From a virus, in IMG/VR virus record IMGVR_UViG_3300021087_001011, positions 1-40,178 of that record: DNA of 40,178 nucleotides, one strand, 5' to 3'. The notes beneath the pieces are model-generated. The model was not told the DNA's origin and made no database searches. It saw only the letters and a list, made by a program, of their open reading frames with translations. Made by a program: the position numbers and the translations under genes. Shown piece after piece: positions 13,854 through 21,398 of this stretch; position 1 is the stretch's first letter; each line of letters opens with the position of its first letter.

Positions 13854-14001
13854 ATACTCCACAACAACTTAATTTTTCCATAAAGAAATAATGGTAAATT
13901 ATTAAGCCAACTATAATTCCTTCCAGCCAAGCCGCCCATGCACACCAAACCGGGTACTTACGAATTAGTTTTATTTTCCAGTTCCTATATTTTTTCCACA
14001 T
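13846..14001 (-). CDS. small membrane protein, 51 aa
   Basis: The ATG at 14001 (MWKKYRNWKIKLIRKYPVW) has AGAGGG upstream and shares TAATG with the previous stop. Basic N-terminus, one helix (about 20-37), then a Cys-Cys end (KLSCCGVYG). Function unknown. Confidence 0.5.
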   Translation of the reverse strand: MWKKYRNWKIKLIRKYPVWCAWAAWLEGIIVGLIIYHYFFMEKLSCCGVYG

Positions 14002-14093
14002 TACTTCATACCCTCTTCTAAATATCCTATAATAATTTGTGCTAGGATCCAACCACAATAAATTGATATTAAAATGCCAAACAATATATCCAT
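14001..14093 (-). CDS. single-pass membrane peptide, 30 aa
   Basis: MDILFGILISIYCGWILAQI and a short acidic tail. It shares TAATG with both neighbours. Part of the chain of tiny cistrons after HtrA. Confidence 0.5.
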   Translation of the reverse strand: MDILFGILISIYCGWILAQIIIGYLEEGMK

Positions 14094-14170
14094 TAGTCTC
14101 TTCTAAACCACGTCATCCATATTAAGAAAACTATTGCAATAACATAATAAATTACAAATAGCCATTCCAT
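14093..14170 (-). CDS. single-pass membrane peptide, 25 aa
   Basis: MEWLFVIYYVIAIVFLIWMT followed by WFRRD. It begins right after the stop of the previous gene (TAAATG) and shares TAATG with the next. Among the shortest ORFs called here; supported only by coupling and hydrophobicity. Confidence 0.45.
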   Translation of the reverse strand: MEWLFVIYYVIAIVFLIWMTWFRRD

Positions 14171-14311
14171 TTATTTCTTTTTCAACCAAGTCAATATTTT
14201 TTTACGACTTTCTTTTCGCCAAGGTTTAAGATCGAGTATAATATAAAAAAAGATTCCGCCAGCTAAAATAAATGCAATAAATCCAAATAAAACTTTAAAA
14301 AATGTTACCAT
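14171..14311 (-). CDS. single-pass membrane protein, 46 aa
   Basis: Starts MVTFFKVLFGFIAFILAGGI, with one helix and a Lys/Trp-rich cytoplasmic-type tail (KPWRKESRKKILTWLKKK). It overlaps the HtrA stop by 7 bases. Direct coupling to the protease gene suggests a related envelope role, but no function is known. Confidence 0.5.
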   Translation of the reverse strand: MVTFFKVLFGFIAFILAGGIFFYIILDLKPWRKESRKKILTWLKKK

Positions 14312-15504
14312 GTAGTTTTTTCCTCTTGTGGTACTAGTATTTCTTCTTGCTCTTCTAATTCTTCTTCTAATTCTTCTTCTTCATCATATAGTTCTTCAAC
14401 ATCTATCATTTCTGTAACTTCTACTTCTACTCGTCCTAATATTACAGAAAGGCTTATGTATTCATAATTTCTATAAACTACAAAGTCTACAGAGTCTCCA
14501 GGCATTTTTGACCATAACACTTCTATTACATCAGGTACTACTTTAATAGGAGCATTGTCCATAGAAACTATTATATCACCAGCCATTAATCCAAATCTCA
14601 TTGCCGCCGAATCTGGCATAACTTCTTTAATTTCTAAAAAATGTTCTATGCCTCTACCAGTTAATTGTACAAATAATTCTTTGTCATCTATTATTCCCAT
14701 TTGTATTCCTATGCTAGGTTTAGTATGATGACCTACTTGAATAATTTGTTCTGCAACTCTTTTTGCTAATTTCCAAGGAATAGAATAACCATAACCTACA
14801 TAATAAGCTGTTGGGGAAATTAAAAGAGTATTAACACCTATAACTTCTCCTTGTTCATTAAGTAAGACTCCCCCAGAGTTTCCTGGATTTATTACAGCAT
14901 CAGTTTGATAGTAATGAACAAAACTGTCCAATGGATTTGGTCTATAGTCATAACTTAATATGCCTTTTGTAAATGACCAAATTAAATTTAAACCGTGCCC
15001 TAATGCATAAACATCATCTCCTATCATAGGATTTTTTGTTGCCCAATCAAGATGACTATGTTTTACTTTTTCTTTAACTTCTAATACAGCAATATCAACT
15101 GTTTCGTCGTATCCTATAAGCACAACTTCTTTTACTGCAAATGGAAAACTCCATGTGTATATTGTAAAAGTGTCCATGTTTTTAACAACGTGATAGTTTG
15201 TTACTATATGAATATCGTTAATAAAGAAACCTGTTCCTAAAGAACTTTTAGGTGGAACAATAATTTCTGGTTTTTCTCCACGTTCGTCAAAAAAATCTTT
15301 ATAAGGGTCTTTATCGAATGGTCCTTTAGGTGAGTCGTCCGGACCCAGAAATGTCATTGATTCGCCACTTTTTTGACCAGTAACAACTACTATACTATCA
15401 AAAGTAGATTCCCATTTCCAGTCTTGTTTTTTATAATCAAACGTACCTGCAGTTGCAGTAGTTACAAATATAAAACTGATTATGAATACTATTCTTGCTA
15501 ACAT
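14305..15504 (-). CDS. HtrA/Deg-like exported serine protease with PDZ domain, 399 aa
   Basis: Signal peptide (residues 1-19, ending ATA), then a trypsin-like domain of the HtrA/Deg family with all three catalytic residues: H105 (VTNYHVV), D137 (DETVDIAVLEV) and S210 (NPGNSGG). One PDZ-like domain follows at about 260-360 (AMRFGLMAGDIIVSMDNAPI). The C-terminus is a strongly acidic tail (EELYDEEEELEEELEEQ). It should work in the periplasm, cutting or chaperoning misfolded envelope proteins. A late-type promoter (15592-15598) precedes a 26-aa peptide gene coupled to it. Rare in phages; may act on receptor turnover, lysis timing or envelope stress. Confidence 0.9.
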   Translation of the reverse strand: MLARIVFIISFIFVTTATAGTFDYKKQDWKWESTFDSIVVVTGQKSGESMTFLGPDDSPKGPFDKDPYKDFFDERGEKPEIIVPPKSSLGTGFFINDIHIVTNYHVVKNMDTFTIYTWSFPFAVKEVVLIGYDETVDIAVLEVKEKVKHSHLDWATKNPMIGDDVYALGHGLNLIWSFTKGILSYDYRPNPLDSFVHYYQTDAVINPGNSGGVLLNEQGEVIGVNTLLISPTAYYVGYGYSIPWKLAKRVAEQIIQVGHHTKPSIGIQMGIIDDKELFVQLTGRGIEHFLEIKEVMPDSAAMRFGLMAGDIIVSMDNAPIKVVPDVIEVLWSKMPGDSVDFVVYRNYEYISLSVILGRVEVEVTEMIDVEELYDEEEELEEELEEQEEILVPQEEKTTW

Positions 15505-15584
15505 TACTTCTCCATTGCCACAACAATAAGTGCGCCAACTACTGCTAGTACTACTAGCGTGAAAAATATTGCTAATACACTCAT
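15504..15584 (-). CDS. single-pass membrane peptide, 26 aa
   Basis: MSVLAIFFTLVVLAVVGALI and a short tail ending AMEK. Its stop shares TAATG with the HtrA start. First cistron after the late-type promoter box, so it may serve as a leader for HtrA. Confidence 0.45.
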   Translation of the reverse strand: MSVLAIFFTLVVLAVVGALIVVAMEK

Positions 15585-15591
15585 TATAAGT

Positions 15592-15598
15592 GTATTTA
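15592..15598 (-). promoter_or_regulatory. late-type promoter box (TAAATAC)
   Basis: GGTTAAATACACTT on the minus strand, 7 bases before the ATG at 15584. Confidence 0.4.
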
Positions 15599-15647
15599 AC
15601 CTTAAAAATGTTTCTTAGAGATGTTTAGACTTGTTTTTGTTTTTACA

Positions 15648-15655
15648 TATAAATA
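15648..15655 (+). promoter_or_regulatory. late promoter, exact T4 consensus (TATAAATA)
   Basis: CATATAAATATG contains the exact T4 late box. The gene at 15686 follows with AAAGGA before its ATG. Confidence 0.6.
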
Positions 15656-15685
15656 TGAAAGTGACACAAGAAAGGAATAAAGAAT

Positions 15686-15892
15686 ATGAAAAAAATGAGA
15701 AAATATACTTTTGTAGATCCAATCCTACCAGAAGGTGAAGATACAAAAGTAATAGAATCTTTAGGCTATAAAAGAGCTGTGAAGTCTTATCAAATGCATT
15801 CCAAAGCGCCAGAAGTTAATGTATACTGGACAAGTAAAAAAGGAACTGACTCTTCTAAAACCCAAACACTTCCAATGGGAAAAAGAGACTAG
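15686..15892 (+). CDS. hypothetical protein, 68 aa
   Basis: Starts MKKMRKYTFVDPILPEGEDT. Soluble and mixed alpha/beta, with a Lys/Ser/Thr-rich tail ending MGKRD. Exact late promoter and a ribosome-binding site upstream. Family not recognised. Confidence 0.6.
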   Translation: MKKMRKYTFVDPILPEGEDTKVIESLGYKRAVKSYQMHSKAPEVNVYWTSKKGTDSSKTQTLPMGKRD

Positions 15893-15898
15893 AGTCCC

Positions 15899-16093
15899 AT
15901 GGGCCGTCCTAGAGGTATTCAACCGGAAAAACAAGAACAACACTTTAGAACTCATAAAGGGCAAAAAGTTAAGCCTTGCCTCTTCGTAAATTTTGGTGGA
16001 AAGAAACGAATGTGTGCCGTAATTGAAGCTACGGGCGAAATGGCACGCGATGAAAATGGTAAACCTTTGCCTTGGCAATCAGTCGGTTCCTAA
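15899..16093 (+). CDS. hypothetical protein, 64 aa
   Basis: Starts MGRPRGIQPEKQEQHFRTHK, basic. The second half (CLFVNFGGKKRMCAVIEATG) looks like a small beta domain. It begins 6 bases after the preceding gene, so it should share its late promoter. Function unknown; a DNA- or RNA-binding role is possible from the charge. Confidence 0.55.
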   Translation: MGRPRGIQPEKQEQHFRTHKGQKVKPCLFVNFGGKKRMCAVIEATGEMARDENGKPLPWQSVGS

Positions 16094-16111
16094 TGTATAC
16101 TACTAATATTA

Positions 16112-16119
16112 GATAAATA
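16112..16119 (+). promoter_or_regulatory. late-type promoter box (GATAAATA)
   Basis: AGATAAATATTG, 27 bases before the ATG at 16147, which has AAGGAG. Confidence 0.45.
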
Positions 16120-16146
16120 TTGTTTAATTAAGACAAGGAGACAATT

Positions 16147-16254
16147 ATGAATAATATGATTAGTAAAGTTACAGGACTTTGGACTAAAGGAAGTAACGTA
16201 CAGAAGATAGGAATTGTCGTTGTAGCAGTAGTAGTACTGTGGGTTATATTCTAA
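16147..16254 (+). CDS. single-pass membrane peptide, 35 aa
   Basis: Starts MNNMISKVTGLWTKGSNVQK and ends in one hydrophobic helix (IGIVVVAVVVLWVIF). A strong AAGGAG ribosome-binding site and a late box make this one of the best-supported tiny genes. Function unknown. Confidence 0.55.
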   Translation: MNNMISKVTGLWTKGSNVQKIGIVVVAVVVLWVIF

Positions 16255-16295
16255 CCAAAATATCCAAAACTAAAAATATTCACGACATATAGAAT

Positions 16296-16334
16296 TATAA
16301 TGGGTTATTAGATTAAACTCTAAAGCCCATTATA
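16296..16334. repeat. 9-bp inverted repeat in a gene-free region
   Basis: TATAATGGG (16296-16304) pairs with CCCATTATA (16326-16334) around a 21-base loop. It lies in the 212-base gap 16255-16466, which otherwise shows only the late box at 16448. No T run follows, so termination is uncertain. Confidence 0.35.
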
Positions 16335-16447
16335 TTAGCACTTTATAAGCTCATACACGTCACTACAAGGGTCTCGTCTATGTTTTAATATGCGTACCAA
16401 CCCCCACCAAAACGTAGCCTTTTCTTACAATTTCAAAAACACCATTT

Positions 16448-16455
16448 CATAAATA
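16448..16455 (+). promoter_or_regulatory. late-type promoter box (CATAAATA)
   Basis: TTTCATAAATATTTTT, 11 bases before the ATG at 16467. It is the only promoter-like signal ahead of the seven-gene cassette 16467-21381. Confidence 0.45.
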
Positions 16456-16466
16456 TTTTTACCCCT

Positions 16467-16982
16467 ATGAAGAAATATATTGGAAAGTTTTTCCAAGTCG
16501 ATTGGAATCAGATAATCAAAAACCTTGACGGTGTAAAACGTCAATACGAGACAACTCCTTCAAATTATCAAGATAAAAAAGAAATTGAAGCGGCATTTAA
16601 GAATGTTGCCAATATAATAAATTTTGAAACCTTTCATGATGGTTTTGGTAATGTTAATAAAGAATTTGGTAATTGGTTAAATGTATTACCTGTTATGTGT
16701 TGGATTAGCGAAATGAAAACAGGATATTGTGTTCCACCTCATATTGATGATAAAGAAATAAATGAAGTAATAGGTGAAGTACCAAAAGATAATTTTGTTA
16801 GATATCATTGTCATATTTCAAATCCTTGTATGGGTAGTACATTAATTGTTGAACAAGATTGTTATCATATGGAAGAACAAGGTGCTGTATATCAATGGGA
16901 TAAAATAGATGCAGAACATTGTGGATTTAATATTGGAAAACAAATAAAATACATATATCATTTTATAGGACAAGCAGAATAA
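16467..16982 (+). CDS. Asp/Asn beta-hydroxylase-like 2OG oxygenase, 171 aa
   Basis: Pattern of the aspartyl/asparaginyl hydroxylase branch of 2OG-Fe(II) oxygenases: PPHIDD (metal ligands H92 and D94), RYHCHISNP (R112, 2OG-binding type), STLIVEQDCYHMEEQGAVYQWD (second strand pair), AEHCGFN (distal H151), and a final hydrophobic strand. A short version of the fold, so probably the core only. Substrate unknown. First gene of a tightly coupled cassette; the next gene starts at TAATG. Confidence 0.6.
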   Translation: MKKYIGKFFQVDWNQIIKNLDGVKRQYETTPSNYQDKKEIEAAFKNVANIINFETFHDGFGNVNKEFGNWLNVLPVMCWISEMKTGYCVPPHIDDKEINEVIGEVPKDNFVRYHCHISNPCMGSTLIVEQDCYHMEEQGAVYQWDKIDAEHCGFNIGKQIKYIYHFIGQAE

Positions 16983-17551
16983 TGATATTACAATTTGATT
17001 ATTATCCTGTATTAAGATCGGATGATGAAGTTAATTCTTCAATTGCTAGTAATGACTTACGAGATGTTATGGACACATATTGGAACGATGAAGAGTGTTG
17101 GTCAACATTAGAATTATCTAAAGAACAAATGGAAAAAGGATCCATAACTAGAACAGCAAATATTAATATAAAAGAACATAACATATTAAAAATAGCAGGA
17201 AAACAAATTTGGAAAGATAAGTTTATAAAACAAACTGCAACCATTGAACTTTCTAAAGTATCAGATGATGAATGGAAAATAATTTTTACTAATTTAATAG
17301 ATGCACCTACAAATGAATTTAATTATTTTAACAATAAGTTTGGAATAGGTTGTGAAAAGTTTCATTTTAAATTAAATGGTGAAGCACTTATTGTTAATCA
17401 AGAAATAAAAGCAGAAGAACTTTATAAAGTTACAAATACTTTTAAATGGAAAGGTAATACTCCTTTACTATTTGAAATGGAAGAATATGGCTATGCTGAA
17501 GAAAATGTATTTGCTAGATTTATACAATGTGTTAGATGGACAATAAAATGA
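16982..17551 (+). CDS. cassette protein of unknown function, 189 aa
   Basis: Starts MILQFDYYPVLRSDDEVN. Soluble and beta-rich, with no membrane segment or Cys cluster. No family recognised. Very AT-rich like its neighbours and coupled to both (TAATG upstream, ATGA downstream). Its place between two oxygenases suggests a substrate-carrier or partner role; this is inference. Confidence 0.55.
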   Translation: MILQFDYYPVLRSDDEVNSSIASNDLRDVMDTYWNDEECWSTLELSKEQMEKGSITRTANINIKEHNILKIAGKQIWKDKFIKQTATIELSKVSDDEWKIIFTNLIDAPTNEFNYFNNKFGIGCEKFHFKLNGEALIVNQEIKAEELYKVTNTFKWKGNTPLLFEMEEYGYAEENVFARFIQCVRWTIK

Positions 17552-18162
17552 ACAAGTATCATAGATATTTAAATATTAAACAAGTAAACAAACCTAAAAT
17601 GTTTGAAAAAGATTTAGAAAATGATTTTATAACGTATATGGGTAATGATGTTGCACAACAAGATTTTGTAGATTGGTTAAGCAAATATAATTTAAAAGTT
17701 AGTAATGTAGTAGAAGGATTTTTTACAAAAACAAACGGCAGTATTCCAGTTCATAATGATATGACAATTAAACCAGACGTAAATGATGCTTGTAAAATTA
17801 ATTTTACTTGGGGACCTAGTAATAGTGTTACCCGTTGGTGGAAAGTCAAAGACGAAAGTAAGTTGAAAGAAATTGTACATGATACGACAGAAGTTAATAA
17901 AGGATTAGAAGAAGCTGGTGTCGTGCCTGATATAGACTGTTATAAATGTTATAGTGCTAATAACGAAGATTTAGAGCTAGTACATGAAGCAGTTATAGAT
18001 AAACCTAGCTTAATGAACGTAGGTCAGTTGCACGATACATATAATCCTAATGCTGGTCAAAGTAGATGGACCTTATCATTTACAATATTAAATAAGGATA
18101 CAGGAGAACATTTAAGTTTTAATAAAGCACTAGAACTTTTTAAGGAGGTAGTTTATGAATAA
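17548..18162 (+). CDS. 2OG oxygenase-like protein, 204 aa
   Basis: The start at ATG 17548 is set by the ATGA overlap with the preceding stop. It reads as a double-stranded beta-helix oxygenase: IPVHND (H69 and D71 as metal ligands), INFTWGPSNSVTRWWKV, then LMNVGQLHDTYNPN (distal H162) and SRWTLSFTI (R173, likely 2OG contact). The order and spacing fit a full catalytic site, but the family is divergent. Substrate unknown. Coupled to the next gene by an 8-base overlap. Confidence 0.55.
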   Translation: MNKYHRYLNIKQVNKPKMFEKDLENDFITYMGNDVAQQDFVDWLSKYNLKVSNVVEGFFTKTNGSIPVHNDMTIKPDVNDACKINFTWGPSNSVTRWWKVKDESKLKEIVHDTTEVNKGLEEAGVVPDIDCYKCYSANNEDLELVHEAVIDKPSLMNVGQLHDTYNPNAGQSRWTLSFTILNKDTGEHLSFNKALELFKEVVYE

Positions 18163-18691
18163 AACTTTAATACTTACGTGCCCTAAAGAAGATGGAAAAA
18201 GATATTTTTCCAAAGCTCAACACGGGTATGAAAACAATTTGAATATTTCATTTAATAACAATGTTGTATTCAAAAATATAAATGATGCAGAAGAAATGTT
18301 GCCAATAACAGACAGCAAACAAGTGGAAATGTCAAACGAAATGCCAAGTAAATTGGTATTAGATTATGATATAAAATGGACTAGTAGTTCTGAAAAAGTT
18401 ATTATTGGATTTGTAATAGATCCAGCTACTAATGTTATTAGTACAACATTTGATAGAAAAAACTTTGTAGGAGGTAGTGAAGATCTAGTAGAAGATTATT
18501 ATGTTAAATTGCAAATTAATGATCAAGAATCTATGTTAGATAAAGAATTTCACAAAGGAGATTTTAAAAAAGTATTATTATCTCACCCTGCAATTGTTCA
18601 ACAACCAATTATAATAAAATTGGAATCTAAACACGCATTTAAAAACGATAATAATATAACATATGATCAAATAGAGTTAAGAATAGAATAG
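18155..18691 (+). CDS. cassette protein of unknown function, 178 aa
   Basis: Starts MNKTLILTCPKEDGKRYF. Predicted beta-rich soluble protein with many acidic residues. No signal peptide, no membrane helix, no recognised motif. A good ribosome-binding site (AAGGAGG) lies within the end of the previous gene. Its stop is one base before the GTG of the aminotransferase. Confidence 0.5.
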   Translation: MNKTLILTCPKEDGKRYFSKAQHGYENNLNISFNNNVVFKNINDAEEMLPITDSKQVEMSNEMPSKLVLDYDIKWTSSSEKVIIGFVIDPATNVISTTFDRKNFVGGSEDLVEDYYVKLQINDQESMLDKEFHKGDFKKVLLSHPAIVQQPIIIKLESKHAFKNDNNITYDQIELRIE

Positions 18692-18692
18692 A

Positions 18693-19787
18693 GTGAAACA
18701 TTTAAAAGGATTAATACCGGGTACCCAACAACTGACTAATGTAGCCAAACCGCATTGGCAGTATGGCTATATTAAAGATAATAAAAAGATTATTGATCCT
18801 TTACTACACTATGGTTGTTTTTTATTAGGGTTTAATAGACCAGACATATTAGATTACGTACACAATAATATGAAAGCTAAACCTGAAATAGCAGAAAGTA
18901 TTGTAAGAAACGAAAATTTATATTTGAATGATTCCAGTTATATGTTAGCGGATCAACTGTTTCAAATGTGTGGATATAAAAGTATATTTGCATTAAGTGG
19001 CAGTGACGCTAACGAAGGAGCAATTAAATTAGCTTCAGCATATCAAAAAATTGTAGGACAAAACAAACGCACAAAGATTGTGTGCTTTGAAAACAGTTAC
19101 CACGGTAGTACATTTTTAAATTACAACCTGGGAGACGGTTTGTTTGGTGATCCTTTTTATACGCTTAAACCGTATGACCAAGTCATCAGATTAAAAAAGG
19201 ACTTCGATATCTCCAGCATCGATTGGAGCGAAGTGATGTGTATCATTGTAGAAACTTGTTCTTATAGTCAGACGTTGCAACCCAACTCTGAACAATTTTG
19301 GAGCAAGTTAACTCAACTTCAAAAACAAGGAGTTGTGTTAATACTTGATGACATCTTTATAGGGGGAGGCAAGACAGGCAGTTTTGTCGGATGGTATAAA
19401 TTGCCTGTCAAGCCCGATATATTCACGATGGGCAAAGCCATATCAGCAGGCTTTTTTCCGTTGAGTGCTACTTTGTATGGCCCACGAATAGATGAAGTGT
19501 TGCCTGATAATTTTGATTGGGAACATGGATTTACATACAATTTTAGCCAAGCAGGCATCCTCAGTACCCTAAAATATATAGACTTGTTGCACGAAGAAAT
19601 GCCATTTGAATTACATTACACATTGAAAGAACGGGCAACATTTATTTTTAAAGAAGCTGGATATGACATTGTAGGACACTTTGGATTAATCTTTGATGTT
19701 AAACGAGGAGATAATAGACAGTTTTTTATTATCCCTATTAGTGCTACAGATGAATACTTTGATGTTTTAAAGGAACAAATAAAATGA
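18693..19787 (+). CDS. class-III PLP aminotransferase, 364 aa
   Basis: Fold-type I, class-III (ornithine/GSA type) aminotransferase using pyridoxal phosphate. Visible elements: LSGSDANEGAIKLA (101-114, phosphate-binding turn), YHGST (136-140), LILDDIFIGGGKTG (216-229, D219 binding the pyridine nitrogen), and FTMGKAISAGFFPLSA (244-259) with Schiff-base K248. Starts with GTG. Shorter than typical members (about 400-450 aa), with the C-terminal domain trimmed. Class-III enzymes act on distal amino groups or semialdehydes. Visibly less AT-rich than the four genes before it, suggesting a separate origin. Coupled to the next gene by ATGA. Confidence 0.85.
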   Translation: MKHLKGLIPGTQQLTNVAKPHWQYGYIKDNKKIIDPLLHYGCFLLGFNRPDILDYVHNNMKAKPEIAESIVRNENLYLNDSSYMLADQLFQMCGYKSIFALSGSDANEGAIKLASAYQKIVGQNKRTKIVCFENSYHGSTFLNYNLGDGLFGDPFYTLKPYDQVIRLKKDFDISSIDWSEVMCIIVETCSYSQTLQPNSEQFWSKLTQLQKQGVVLILDDIFIGGGKTGSFVGWYKLPVKPDIFTMGKAISAGFFPLSATLYGPRIDEVLPDNFDWEHGFTYNFSQAGILSTLKYIDLLHEEMPFELHYTLKERATFIFKEAGYDIVGHFGLIFDVKRGDNRQFFIIPISATDEYFDVLKEQIK

Positions 19788-20320
19788 AAATAGTAGATAA
19801 CTTTCTTAGCGAAGAAGTTTATAAAAACTTTGTAGATGCATTACAAAATGAAAAGTCTCCTATGGAAATTCCTCATGACGAAAGCGATCATAAAGGATTA
19901 GACAATGTTAAGTTATATCGTGTAGAAGGCATAGCAAAAACTATGTTTATGAATGAACTAGAAGAACAAGAGTACTGTAAAATAGATTGGGACAAAGCAG
20001 ACTTTGACGTAAGATATCATGTAACAAGAGCGCCTTATTATTCAAATTTTCATTGTGATCGTTTATCAGATTGGAAAACAGATGCCGTAGACTATTGTGG
20101 CATAACGTTTTTTATGAACGCAGAATGGGATCCAAATGATGGCGGATTCTTTATGTGGAAAAATCGTTGGACTAGTACTACAGGAGAGTTTGTAGAACCT
20201 ATAGCAAATAGATTAGTATTAAATCCACAAGACTTTCCTCACGCAATAACACAAATTACAAGTAAAGATGTAGTGCGACACAGCATACAAATTTTTATAA
20301 ACAAAGGATATGTTATATGA
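19784..20320 (+). CDS. 2OG-Fe(II) oxygenase, prolyl-hydroxylase-like, 178 aa
   Basis: Compact 2OG-Fe(II) oxygenase: FHCDRLSDW (H90, D92), CGITFFMN, DPNDGGFFMWKN (GG-F strand typical of P4H-like enzymes), VLNPQDFPHAITQI (distal H153), and RHSIQIFINKG (R165). The complete metal and cosubstrate site is visible. It may hydroxylate a small molecule made by the flanking aminotransferase and amidinotransferase, or a protein. Coupled to both by ATGA overlaps. Confidence 0.75.
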   Translation: MKIVDNFLSEEVYKNFVDALQNEKSPMEIPHDESDHKGLDNVKLYRVEGIAKTMFMNELEEQEYCKIDWDKADFDVRYHVTRAPYYSNFHCDRLSDWKTDAVDYCGITFFMNAEWDPNDGGFFMWKNRWTSTTGEFVEPIANRLVLNPQDFPHAITQITSKDVVRHSIQIFINKGYVI

Positions 20321-21381
20321 TCTACACAGAATATGATCCATTAGAATCTGTAATCGTAGGAGACACGTATGCTCCTGGCGACGTGGATCATTTGTTGACT
20401 AAAGGCAACATTAATCAATTTAATCATATCCTAGAAGAAACTAAACAGGATTTAGATGCGTTAGCAGACTTCCTAACAAAAGGAGGTATTGAAGTAACTC
20501 GTCCTACAGTATACAACTATGATGCCATAAAAATGCCACAGTTTAAAGTCGATGTACCAATTGCACCAATCGTACCAAGAGATCAGTATATGGTTATGGG
20601 TAATACTATTGTCCAAGCCTATACAAGTTATACAGACAGATACTTTGATGCTATTAGCTATTATAAAATATTTGAAAAATTATTCCGTGAAGGACACCGT
20701 TGGGTAAGTCAACCTGCCCCTATGCTTATAGATTTAAACACTACAGACGAATGGTTTATGAATGATAAAACGTATGTAGAAAAATTATCTGATAGAGTGT
20801 TGTGGCATATGGCTACAATGTTTAAGGCGGGCGATGCATTTATTATTAATACACGAGGTCCTGGAAGTCAAACTGGATTAGAGTGGTGTAAACGTGAACT
20901 GCCTGAATATAGATTTATTACTAACGAAGGCACACGGGTTAAAGAATTTGGACATATTGACCATGGCTTTATTATGGTAGATGATGAAACAGTTATTCAT
21001 GCTGGTATGGATTGGTTGCCTAAGTGTTTGCATAACAAAAAGTTATTAGATGTAAGTGATTGTTTGCCCCCATTAAATATGAATAGATATATTCAAGACT
21101 ATGCTAAAGCACGAGATAAAATGGATGTTGCTTGGTTAGACAAGTATTTAGAGAATTGGAGAGGGTATAATCAAGAAGTTTGCTTTGATCTCAACGTATT
21201 AATATTAGATAGAAACAATATTGTGTTTGCAAGACACATACCTAAACTATTTGAAAAACTAAAATCCTTACACATTGATTGCCACGTAGTGGAGCAACGC
21301 CATTATTTGTATTGGGATGGTGGAATACATTGTAGTACATTAGACGTTAAACGTAGAGGCGTCAAAAGAAAAATCATATAA
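20317..21381 (+). CDS. glycine/inosamine amidinotransferase family protein, 354 aa
   Basis: Belongs to the guanidine-modifying superfamily (AGAT-type amidinotransferases). These move the amidino group from arginine to an amine by a covalent Cys intermediate. The catalytic set is visible: D173 (AGDAFIINTRG), H213 (EFGHIDHGF, as in the HID motif of human AGAT) and C339 (GGIHCSTLDVKR). Length is close to the family (about 350-420 aa). The acceptor cannot be told; glycine, an aminosugar or the product of the preceding aminotransferase are options. Last gene of the + strand cassette. Confidence 0.85.
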   Translation: MIYTEYDPLESVIVGDTYAPGDVDHLLTKGNINQFNHILEETKQDLDALADFLTKGGIEVTRPTVYNYDAIKMPQFKVDVPIAPIVPRDQYMVMGNTIVQAYTSYTDRYFDAISYYKIFEKLFREGHRWVSQPAPMLIDLNTTDEWFMNDKTYVEKLSDRVLWHMATMFKAGDAFIINTRGPGSQTGLEWCKRELPEYRFITNEGTRVKEFGHIDHGFIMVDDETVIHAGMDWLPKCLHNKKLLDVSDCLPPLNMNRYIQDYAKARDKMDVAWLDKYLENWRGYNQEVCFDLNVLILDRNNIVFARHIPKLFEKLKSLHIDCHVVEQRHYLYWDGGIHCSTLDVKRRGVKRKII

Positions 21382-21398
21382 AATCTGTTTACCGAATG

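Noticed and set aside
15686-15892. Ribosomal protein bS21, often found in aquatic phages
   Set aside because: Size and charge were suggestive but the bS21 sequence pattern is absent; left as hypothetical.
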